Shown here piece by piece: positions 52,316 to 60,783 of a stretch of DNA of 64,000 nt; positions within the stretch are counted from its first letter, which is position 1; the number at the start of each line of letters is the position of its first letter. The notes beneath the pieces are model-generated. The model was not told where the DNA came from and ran no database searches. It worked only from the letters and a program-made list of their open reading frames with translations. The DNA comes from Streptomyces sp. SKN60. GTDB lineage: Bacteria; Actinomycetota; Actinomycetes; Streptomycetales; Streptomycetaceae. The translations under genes and the position numbers were made by a program. The stretch covers positions 28,669-92,668 of the forward strand of contig NZ_JAHTMW010000029.1 of assembly GCF_026236535.1 (NCBI RefSeq), read 5' to 3'.

Positions 52316-55300
52316 CTAGAAGGCTACCTCACTGAAAACTTGGCCGAGCTGAGATCGCACTGCTAGCGATGAGTTCGCCGGCAGCATTCCCGCAACGTTC
52401 GGCCCGCAGAAACCGCATGGCCCGCCAGGCTTTGAAACCATCAGCCGACCGACCAAACCATCGCTCCCGGATCCCGACTGCTTAGCCAGAATCCTCATGA
52501 TAGTGGCAGCCTGAACCTCGACATGCGAGCCGAAGAACTTACCGCCGCCGGGGCTCGCCGCAGCAGGAATCTCGTTCATGTTGGCCCTGATCAACGGATG
52601 GAGCCTATCGGAAGAAAGGTCAAACTCTCCATGCCCCTTAATCCAAAGGTACCCACCGGTAGCAACGTCCGGCCTGCTGGAATATGCGGCATTCTCCGAT
52701 GCTCTGGCATGCGCCCGCTCATCCGGACTGTTGCAGTTGTGGACGAGTACTGAAGTCTCGCCGGCCACCACATAGTACGTGTGGACGTCGGAGACAGTCA
52801 GGTTGTGGACGACCTTCTGAGCCGCCGTCCACCGCTGGATCGCCGTGATCTGAACGCGGGTGCCGCTGCCGGTCTGGAGCCACTGTCCGGACTTCAGGTC
52901 GGTGGCCTTGATCCAGTCGCGGAGCTCGGGAACCCAGATCGGGTGACCGTCGGTCGCGGTGACCTGGGCCGTCTTCACGCCGGCCTTGCCATCGACATCG
53001 ATCGTGATCTTGACCAGGTGCTTGAGACCCTGACCCTTGATCTCGGCGGTGACCGACTCGACACGGGTCTTCCCGGTCTTCGGATCGGTCGCAACGACCT
53101 TGTCTCCGGCCTTCACCTGCTCGATCGGCTTGGTGGAGCCGTCGGCCATCAGCACCTTCGTGCCGGGCACGAAGCTGTTGCAAGTACCGCTGTCGCCGTC
53201 GGCCTTGCCGGAGCCACCGCTGCCGCTGGAGCCGCCGTTGCTGCGGGAGGAGCCGCCGGACTTGCCGCCGCCTCCACCGCCGGAGCTCTTGCCTCCGCCG
53301 CTGGACGCGGGGTGGGAGGAGGACTTCGGTGCGGACTTGGCCTGGGCCTGCTTGTGGGTGGCGTTACCGGTCTTCCGCTTCGCGGCGGCCGCCGCGTCGG
53401 CTCGTCTCTTGGCGGCTTCCGCTGCCTTCTTCTTGGCTCTTTGCGCGGCCTCCTTCTTGGCCTTCTCGATCGCCAGTTTCTTGGCCCGTAGCGCGGCTGC
53501 CTCGGCGGCCTTGGCAGCCTTCAGGACCGCCTCGGCGGCCTTCTTCGCAGCCTTGAACGCCTTGATCGCGCTGATGGTGCGGTTGACGGCCTTGATGACC
53601 GCCGGAATCTTGCCGAGCTTCGCCCACGGGATGGCGTCGATGATGAGGCCGGCACAAGACCACATGTCACCGCCGAAGCAGGCCATGGCGTCGTTGATGC
53701 CGATGAAGTCCTTCAGCGTCTCCCACGCGATGGAGAGGATCACCGAAGTGAGGGACTTGCCCATCATGGACTTTGCCTGGGCGACCATCGCCGGGGACAG
53801 ACCTGCGCCAGTGAGGGCGGCGGTCTTCTCCGAATCGGTCAGGCTGATGGCGAGACCGGTCGGGTCGGAGTACGTGACCGGGTTGTTCTGCGCGTACACG
53901 TACCCGTTGGACTGCAGCAGGTCGTTCAGGTCGAGCACCGGGTCGACGGACAGGAAGCGTCCGACCACCGGGTCGTAGAGACGCGCGCCCAGCGGCTGGA
54001 AGCCGGAGGCGTCGTCCCGGTCCTTCCCCAGGAAGCCCTTGTGGGTCTGGATGTTCTGACCGGCCGTGTCGGCGGCACGCTGGTTGCCGAACGGGTCCTG
54101 CTTGCGGACCTGGGCCCACATGCCGGAGTAGAGCGCGACTTCCGCGTACACACTGCCCTGGTGGTCCATGGTGAGTGCCTTGAGGGCGTCACCACCGGTT
54201 CCGTTGGCGTAGCGCAGGACCGCGCCGCCGGGGGCGGCGTAGGTGCGCTCGGTGCGGACCAGGACGCCGCCCTGCTGGACGGTGACCTGAGCCTCCCCCA
54301 GGTTCAGCGTGGCCTGCTTGCCCTGGATGGTCAGCAGACGGTCGCCGCCGGGGCCGTAGATGTGACGGGTGTCGTTCTGCGGCAGCCACTGCTGGGCGGC
54401 CTGCGCCGCGTCACAGGTGGCCAGCACGATCGCCGTGCCGTTGACGTTCGCCGCGCCCTGCACCGCCAGGCACAGGCCGGAGGCGACATGGGTCAGCTGA
54501 CCGGAGGCATTGCGCTTGACCTGCTGCGCGGCGGTGCCGTTGCACTTCTGCACCTGGAGCGCGGAGCCCGCGGTGTTGGCCACCGGCTGGACGCACCAGG
54601 TGTCGTAAACCTTCAGGGTGCCCAGGTTCGGGTCCGTCTGCGGGTTCGCCTTGGTCCCCGGGACCGGCTCGAAGCGCCAGTTCTGCGCAACAGTGGCGTT
54701 GCACTGGTACAGCTGGATCGGCTGACCCGCGGCCGCCAGTCCCGACTTCAGGTCGAGGCACTTCTGCCCCAGGCCCACGTACGGGCTCTTGCCGCCGCTT
54801 CCCTGGCCGGTGATCCGGTCGACCTTGCCGTCGTACGTCCAGGTCAGGTCCTGCTTGTCACCGTTCTGGATCGAGGTGACCGACTTGGTCTCACCGGTCA
54901 GCTCGTACAGACGCGTGGCCTCGGCCGTGACCTGTGCACCCGCGGGGGTGGTGTAGTCCTTCGTCACCTTGGTCAGCGAGTGCGGCTGGCTGCCGTCGGC
55001 CTTGCCGTACTCGTACGTGCTGACGGCGTCCTTGGCGGTGTTGCCGGAGAGGTCCTTCTCGGTCAGCTTGGTGCGGTTGCCGAGCAGGTCGTACTCGTAC
55101 TCCTGCCAGTAGCCGGAGCCGTCGGCGCCGGAGGCGACGTTGAGCGTGCCGTCGGCATTCTTCGGAGTGGTGCAGGCCTTCGTCGCCGGGTCCTTGGAGG
55201 TCCATGCCGACTTCAGCTGCCCGATCGGGTCGTAGACGAAGCACTGACGCTCGTCGATCCCGACGGACTTCTCCTCGATCGAGGTGACATTGCCGGCCGG

Positions 55301-58300
55301 GTCGTAGGTGTACGCCCGGTTCGACACCAGGTTGCCGTTGACCAGACCCGACGAGTTCTGCTCACGGTAGACCGACTGCTCCTTGAGCTCACCGCTGCCC
55401 TCGTCGAACGAGCTCTGCGTCCACACCCGGTACGGCTGCGCGCCGAGGGTGGAACGGAGCACTTGGCCGTCGGGTGAATAAACGGTCTCCGAGCCGTACC
55501 AGTCCTTGCCGGAGATCGAGAGCGGCTTGCCGTCCTTGTTGTAGCGGACGATCAGCTTCTCGCTGGCGAACTTGCCCACCGCCGGAAGGGTGGTCTCGTT
55601 CAGCATGCCGTTGTCGGAGTACGCGTAGTCGTACGTGTAGTCCTTGGCGAGGCCCCAGGTGTCGACGATCGACTGCGGCAGGGACAGGGTGGTCGAGGTC
55701 GGCTGGTAGTCCTTCGTGTAGCCGTTGACCTTCTGCGTGTACGCCGCTCCGTCGGTGTAGCGGGTGGCGGTGGCGGGCATGCCCTTGCCGCCGGGAACAG
55801 TGTCGTAGGTGAACTCGGCCAGGAGCTTGCCCGTGGCACTCTCCTCGCGCTGCTGGGTCGGCCGCGACAGCTCGTCGTAGCCGTTCCAGACCTTGACGCC
55901 GCGGGCGTTGGTGGTCGTGAGGACACGGCCCCGGGAGTCGTACTCGGTACGGGTGGTACCCGAGTCCGGGTCGGTCGCCGTCAACAGCCGTCCGCTGTGG
56001 TCGTACGTCCACGTCCAGGGGTGCGTCTCGTCCGCGGAGGTGGTCGCCTTCTTGACCTGGCTGCGCTCGTCGTACTCGTAGCTCGTCGACGTGTAGCGCT
56101 CGGTGCCCGTCGGCGTGGTGTGTTCGGGCGCCGCCGGGTTGAAGGTGTCCGTGCGGGTGGTGCGGCCCAGCGCGTCGGTCCAGACTCGGTAGGACGAGTC
56201 GCCCTGCGGCTGGATGACCTTCGACCAGTCCTCGCCGTACTCGTAGCGGACGGCCCGCTCCGGGTACGCCCTCGAGATGGTCGCCTGGGTGTCCGGATCC
56301 ACGTACTTCATGTACGGGGTCTCCTGGAGCACACGGCCCAGACCGTCGTACGTGTAGCGCGTGATGTTCGGGATGGCCGTGTCGGACAGCGGCGTGAACA
56401 GCTCGCCCGGCGTGGCCTCCTTGGTCAGGTAGGCATTGTTGGTCTGCCAGACCTCACCGGAGCTGTTGTACAGCGTGTCGGTGACCAGCCAGCCGGCGTC
56501 GTTGTCCGCCTCCTCCAGCGACTGGCGCTCACGGCCGAGGCCGTCGTAGAGGGTGACCGACGTCTCGATCCGGTCCTCGTAACCACGCGCATACGTCGTG
56601 ACGTACGGAGGCTTACGGATCTTGATGTTCTCGTCGGTGGGGTCCGTCTCCTCCGCCGGAATCGTGTAGACCGCCCGGAAGTCCGGGATCGAGGACGGCG
56701 ACGGGGTGCGACCCGGGCCCCACGCCTCGGCCAGTCGGCCCATCGGGTCGTAGACGGCCTCGCTGACGAGGTTGTTCGCGTCGGTCGTCTTGAGGGTGAC
56801 CGCGCGGCCCGGCTCCAGTTCCTGGACCTGGGTGTGGCCGAGCGAGTTGGCAGTCGTGACCTTGAAAACCTGCCCGGTCGGCGGGTCGAAGGCGAGTGTG
56901 GACGACTTGCCGTCCGGGTCGGTCTGCCGGATCACGCGGCCAATCGAGTCGAAGCCGATGGTGCCGTCGGACTGGAAGCCCGTGCCGTCGCCCTTCAGCG
57001 ACCACAACTCGGTTGCGAGACCACGGGTGGTGCCGGCGAGCGCCGTACCGTACGCCGTGCCGTCGTAGGCGGTACGAGCACCACCGCTGAGCGTCGAAAG
57101 GTCCGCCCAGTTGGCGTTCGCGCAGGTCGTCGGGGACGACAGCGCCTGCTTCGTCAGACCGATCAGGTTCTTGGTCGTCTCGTGCAGGTACTCCAGCTTG
57201 GTGCAGGACTCGTCACCGCTCTTGCCCGTGTCACCGAACGACTCCACCTGGATCGGCAGCCCGTACGTGTCCTCGTACGTCGTCACCGTCCTGACCGAGC
57301 GCACCGTACGCGGGTCGTCCGTGTTCGTGCCGGACGACTTCGTGTACGCGATCTCCTCGGGCTCCGTCACGCGCCACGCCTGCAGCGGGCTCAGGCCGTC
57401 GCCGAGGTCGCGTCGCGCGAGTTCGGTGGCCTCGGGCTTGGTGATGGAGCGGGACAGCCAGTCGGTGTCGGCGTCGGTCGCGCTGGAGTACGTGAGCTCC
57501 TCGGCGATGCGGCCGGCGAAGGGCTCGGCGTCCTTGGCGATCTCGGCGCCCGTGATGTCCTTCACGGACACGGTGTCGCCCATGCCGCGGAAGAAGCGGG
57601 TGACGGCCTTGGACTGCTTGCTGCCGATGGCCGGGTCCTCGGTACCCGTGAGGACCGTGGTCTGCTCGAAGCCCGCGAACCGCGAGTACGTGCGGGTCGA
57701 CTTCTTGGTGAACTCCGCCTCGGCGAGCTTCCAGGCGGGGTTCTTGTACTGGTACGCCGTCTTGGTGGCGAAGGCGCCGTCGACGTTCGGGAGTTCCTCG
57801 ATCGACTCGACCACGTACTTGTGGAACCAGTCGATGTCCTCGACCTCGGGGTCCGGGTTCCAGTACGACGGGTAGCAGAGCCGGCTGTTGGCCTTGAGTG
57901 CTGCCGTCTCCGTCTTGCTGGGGAGGTTCTGTCCGGTGGCGCAGTCGTTGGTCTGGCCGGTCGGGTCGTTCGCGTCGGGCGTCTTGTACGTGACGATGGT
58001 CTCGCCGCCGTACTCGTTGATGACGCGCGCGATGCGCAGCCGGGAGAAGCCGGGGCGCTCCGGGTGGTACGCCTTGACGCGGTTCGGCATGTCCTCGGCG
58101 TTGGACTCGAACCGGACCGGGTTGAGCGTGACCTTGGCGCCGGTGAGACCTTCACGGTCGTAGCCGGTGCGCTGGATGGACTCCAGCCAGAGGGCGGTGT
58201 TGGGGCCGGTCTTCAGCTCCGCGAAGCTCTGCTTGAGCTGGTACTGGTCGACCTCCTGGCGGGCGGCGTCGCCGGGCTTGCGCTGAGTGGTGGTGGTGAT

Positions 58301-60340
58301 CTTGTCCAGGCGCTTGCGGGACCAGAAGGTCGGGCCCGCGTTCCAGCACATCTTGGCCTTCTCACAGCGCAGGTCCGCCGGAGTGTCGAACCAGATGCGG
58401 TAGTTGCCGGGGTCCTTGGACGTGAAGTTGGCCTCGGTGCACTTCACCGCGTCGAGGCAGCGCTCCGCGACGTCGAAATCGACCTTGGCCGGGGCCGAGG
58501 CGCTGAAGATGTTGTCCTTGCGCTGGCCGTAGTAGATGTGGTCCAGCCAGCCGTCGCGGTCGTAGACGACCGGCCCCTTGAAGTACAGGTTCCGGGCGTA
58601 GTAGTTCTGGTCCTTGTCCCACCACAGCGACATGGCGTTGCCGTGGACGTCCTCGACGTAGTCGAGGCCCCAGCGCCAGCCCTGGTTGCAGTAGGACTTC
58701 TTCCAGTCCTCGACCGTCGGACCCTGGTAGCAGTCCTCGCCCGCGTGGTTGCCGTACACCGGGACGGTGAGCACCGACTTGGTGGTCGGGTCGTCGTCGG
58801 CGGGGTCGGTGGTGCCCTTGTCGGACCAGCCGGGCAGACGGTTCTTGCCGAAGTGGTACTTGGTGCCGTCCTTGGTGGTGACGATCCAGTACTCGCCGTC
58901 CTTGGCGCCGTTGCCGGTGCTCTGGCCGGTGACCTGCTCGATCTTGGAGCCGTCGCCGTTGGCGGTGAACCACTTGTTCTTGGTGGCGTCCCACACCAGC
59001 TCGGTGGTCATGCCGCCGAGCGAGAGGGTGGCGTTGTTGGATCCCCAGCACAGGTCCGGCGTGCGGTGGGTGGAGTTGTTGGAGCCGGCCTTCTTGGAGT
59101 CCTGGCGGCAGTTGTTGTACGTGCGGGTGATGGAGCCCGGGTTGTAGTCCCAGCCGTCGCCGATCCAGGAGGCCTGGTTGTTGCTGGCGGAGGTGCGGCC
59201 GTCCACGGACTGCGAGGAGTAGCCGAGGGAGATCTTCGGCATCAGACCGCCGGCGGTCTCCGGGACCTGCACGTCGTACGAGTACGTGAAGGCACCCGAG
59301 GACGAGCCGGCCGACCAGGCGCCGGAGGACAGCAGCGGGGAGGCGGTGAAGTCACCGGACACCGAGGAACCGGTGTCCATCATGCCGACCGCGCCCGAAC
59401 CGCTCGTCGCGTCGGCCGTCTTGAAGGACGCCTTGTTCGCCGAAGCACCGTTGGCGCCGGCGGCCTTGTTGTCGGCGTCCTCGGCGAGCAGCTTGCCCAC
59501 CGGGATGGTGCCGGTGACGATCTTGCGGGTCTTCGCCGACTTGGCGGCCTTCGTGTGGGTGGGCGCGTCCTTGGCGGCCACCGTCTCGACCGTCGAGCGG
59601 AGCCGCTCGAACTTGCCTTCGGTCTCGGAGCCGTCGGAGCCGGCCATGGTCTGCGTGCTGGGGTCGGCCTCGCAGTCGCCCACGCCCATGCCGTCGATGA
59701 CACAGTCGGGCAGCAGCACGAGGCCGAACCGGTCGGCGGCCTGCGGGCCGTAGAGGTCGGCGAAGCCGGTGGTGTCGACGCTGAGCGCGACCTGGGCGGC
59801 CGGGTCCACGCCGGCCGGCGGCGTGACCTTCATGATCAGACCGGACACGCCCGCGTCCTGGGACTCCACCGGAGTCTGCAGGTCGACGGTCCAGTTGCCC
59901 GCGAGCGTCGCGGGGTCCCCGCCCTCCGGCACGCCGATGGCGATGGGAAGTTCGCCCGACACCGGCTTCATGGTGCCCGGCGCGTCGGTCGCCTCGAGCG
60001 GCGCCGTGCCCACGCCGGCCGTCCACGGGACCGCGTTCTTCGGGTCGTACGGGTCGACCGGGACCTGCGGGGCCAGGCTCAGCTTCGTGTCGGCCGTCTC
60101 GTCGCCGGCGGCCTCGGTGTTCTTGGGCAGGTCCGGCAGGTCGACCTGGGAGATCGACTCCTCACGGCTCATGCCCGGGCCGGGGATGGCGAGTGCCTGC
60201 CCGCCCAGGCTCGTCACCGTCAGCGTCGAGGACAACAGAAGAACGATCGCCGCGCGGCTTCGCCGCCGGCGCCGTCGTTGTGACTCTGTCAGGGCTGGGC
60301 GTCCTCGCCCCAGCCATGACAGCGGACCTGAAGCACGCAT
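52316..60340 (-). CDS. Secreted RHS polymorphic toxin with ricin lectin, Hint and SCP1.201/DddA-like deaminase tip
   Basis: 2,674 residues. Signal peptide at about 1-52 (basic RRRRRRSR then AAIVLLLSSTLTVTSLGG). An SpvB-like start (SYDVQVPETAGGLMP) precedes many RHS/YD repeats (YTYDGLGRVLQET). A ricin-type lectin insert lies at about 1855-1985. The RHS core (LYDPVVGRFLSVDP) is near 2115. A lysine/alanine linker precedes a Hint domain from Cys2387 to VHNC at 2536, which likely releases the tip. Tip residues 2537-2674 carry His2606-Val-Glu2608 and Pro-Cys2642-Gly-Phe-Cys2645, the zinc and catalytic set of SCP1.201 deaminases such as DddA. Start chosen at ATG 60340 with GGGAG. Confidence 0.93.
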   Translation of the reverse strand: MRASGPLSWLGRGRPALTESQRRRRRRSRAAIVLLLSSTLTVTSLGGQALAIPGPGMSREESISQVDLPDLPKNTEAAGDETADTKLSLAPQVPVDPYDPKNAVPWTAGVGTAPLEATDAPGTMKPVSGELPIAIGVPEGGDPATLAGNWTVDLQTPVESQDAGVSGLIMKVTPPAGVDPAAQVALSVDTTGFADLYGPQAADRFGLVLLPDCVIDGMGVGDCEADPSTQTMAGSDGSETEGKFERLRSTVETVAAKDAPTHTKAAKSAKTRKIVTGTIPVGKLLAEDADNKAAGANGASANKASFKTADATSGSGAVGMMDTGSSVSGDFTASPLLSSGAWSAGSSSGAFTYSYDVQVPETAGGLMPKISLGYSSQSVDGRTSASNNQASWIGDGWDYNPGSITRTYNNCRQDSKKAGSNNSTHRTPDLCWGSNNATLSLGGMTTELVWDATKNKWFTANGDGSKIEQVTGQSTGNGAKDGEYWIVTTKDGTKYHFGKNRLPGWSDKGTTDPADDDPTTKSVLTVPVYGNHAGEDCYQGPTVEDWKKSYCNQGWRWGLDYVEDVHGNAMSLWWDKDQNYYARNLYFKGPVVYDRDGWLDHIYYGQRKDNIFSASAPAKVDFDVAERCLDAVKCTEANFTSKDPGNYRIWFDTPADLRCEKAKMCWNAGPTFWSRKRLDKITTTTQRKPGDAARQEVDQYQLKQSFAELKTGPNTALWLESIQRTGYDREGLTGAKVTLNPVRFESNAEDMPNRVKAYHPERPGFSRLRIARVINEYGGETIVTYKTPDANDPTGQTNDCATGQNLPSKTETAALKANSRLCYPSYWNPDPEVEDIDWFHKYVVESIEELPNVDGAFATKTAYQYKNPAWKLAEAEFTKKSTRTYSRFAGFEQTTVLTGTEDPAIGSKQSKAVTRFFRGMGDTVSVKDITGAEIAKDAEPFAGRIAEELTYSSATDADTDWLSRSITKPEATELARRDLGDGLSPLQAWRVTEPEEIAYTKSSGTNTDDPRTVRSVRTVTTYEDTYGLPIQVESFGDTGKSGDESCTKLEYLHETTKNLIGLTKQALSSPTTCANANWADLSTLSGGARTAYDGTAYGTALAGTTRGLATELWSLKGDGTGFQSDGTIGFDSIGRVIRQTDPDGKSSTLAFDPPTGQVFKVTTANSLGHTQVQELEPGRAVTLKTTDANNLVSEAVYDPMGRLAEAWGPGRTPSPSSIPDFRAVYTIPAEETDPTDENIKIRKPPYVTTYARGYEDRIETSVTLYDGLGRERQSLEEADNDAGWLVTDTLYNSSGEVWQTNNAYLTKEATPGELFTPLSDTAIPNITRYTYDGLGRVLQETPYMKYVDPDTQATISRAYPERAVRYEYGEDWSKVIQPQGDSSYRVWTDALGRTTRTDTFNPAAPEHTTPTGTERYTSTSYEYDERSQVKKATTSADETHPWTWTYDHSGRLLTATDPDSGTTRTEYDSRGRVLTTTNARGVKVWNGYDELSRPTQQREESATGKLLAEFTYDTVPGGKGMPATATRYTDGAAYTQKVNGYTKDYQPTSTTLSLPQSIVDTWGLAKDYTYDYAYSDNGMLNETTLPAVGKFASEKLIVRYNKDGKPLSISGKDWYGSETVYSPDGQVLRSTLGAQPYRVWTQSSFDEGSGELKEQSVYREQNSSGLVNGNLVSNRAYTYDPAGNVTSIEEKSVGIDERQCFVYDPIGQLKSAWTSKDPATKACTTPKNADGTLNVASGADGSGYWQEYEYDLLGNRTKLTEKDLSGNTAKDAVSTYEYGKADGSQPHSLTKVTKDYTTPAGAQVTAEATRLYELTGETKSVTSIQNGDKQDLTWTYDGKVDRITGQGSGGKSPYVGLGQKCLDLKSGLAAAGQPIQLYQCNATVAQNWRFEPVPGTKANPQTDPNLGTLKVYDTWCVQPVANTAGSALQVQKCNGTAAQQVKRNASGQLTHVASGLCLAVQGAANVNGTAIVLATCDAAQAAQQWLPQNDTRHIYGPGGDRLLTIQGKQATLNLGEAQVTVQQGGVLVRTERTYAAPGGAVLRYANGTGGDALKALTMDHQGSVYAEVALYSGMWAQVRKQDPFGNQRAADTAGQNIQTHKGFLGKDRDDASGFQPLGARLYDPVVGRFLSVDPVLDLNDLLQSNGYVYAQNNPVTYSDPTGLAISLTDSEKTAALTGAGLSPAMVAQAKSMMGKSLTSVILSIAWETLKDFIGINDAMACFGGDMWSCAGLIIDAIPWAKLGKIPAVIKAVNRTISAIKAFKAAKKAAEAVLKAAKAAEAAALRAKKLAIEKAKKEAAQRAKKKAAEAAKRRADAAAAAKRKTGNATHKQAQAKSAPKSSSHPASSGGGKSSGGGGGGKSGGSSRSNGGSSGSGGSGKADGDSGTCNSFVPGTKVLMADGSTKPIEQVKAGDKVVATDPKTGKTRVESVTAEIKGQGLKHLVKITIDVDGKAGVKTAQVTATDGHPIWVPELRDWIKATDLKSGQWLQTGSGTRVQITAIQRWTAAQKVVHNLTVSDVHTYYVVAGETSVLVHNCNSPDERAHARASENAAYSSRPDVATGGYLWIKGHGEFDLSSDRLHPLIRANMNEIPAAASPGGGKFFGSHVEVQAATIMRILAKQSGSGSDGLVGRLMVSKPGGPCGFCGPNVAGMLPANSSLAVRSQLGQVFSEVAF

Positions 60341-60783
60341 GCGCGTCGACTCCCACCCTGGCAACTTCGATACGGACGAGGTGCGGAAACACCAAAAGGC
60401 ACACGTCTGGCTCAGGCGCGTGCGTGCGCACTCTCTGTCATGCTCCGGGCACTTATCAAGATCGCCGGCAGCCACGTAAAGCCGGGATAAGTGATCTCGA
60501 TCACGGGATGAAGTCGCGCGGACCGGCGCAGTGACGACGCGCCAGACAGATCCTTCGAAGTCGACCCATCACGGGCGATTGCGATCCCGAAATGCCGCGA
60601 ACCGGGCTTCGTTGACGTTCCGTCAAGCACGTTCCATGTTTGCGTAACGGATTCATAAATTCTTCACGCGTAGACGCAATGCTTCACATGTGTGATCGTG
60701 TGCGCGCCTTATGCCCCGCGGCTTGCCGTCCGGGGCTCTCTGTGTTGTCCCCATCCATATGGTTCCCACGGGAGTAGACCGCC
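60341..60783. promoter_or_regulatory. Divergent promoter region of the RHS toxin and VCBS-repeat genes
   Basis: 443 nt with no supportable gene, AT-richer than its flanks. At 60491-60504 lies the palindrome GTGATCTCGATCAC, of CRP type (GTGA-N6-TCAC). At 60612-60626 an inverted repeat TTGACG-ttc-CGTCAA carries a good -35 hexamer (60612-60617), with a possible weak -10 (catgtt) 17 nt on, reading toward the VCBS gene. The toxin promoter was not located. Confidence 0.5.

Noticed and set aside
55997..60283. 1,428-codon plus-strand frame
   Set aside because: Antisense of the RHS toxin gene; repeats reflect its YD repeats.
51400..60340. CDI or type VI cargo locus
   Set aside because: No CdiB, VgrG, PAAR or Hcp partner; the signal peptide points to Sec export.
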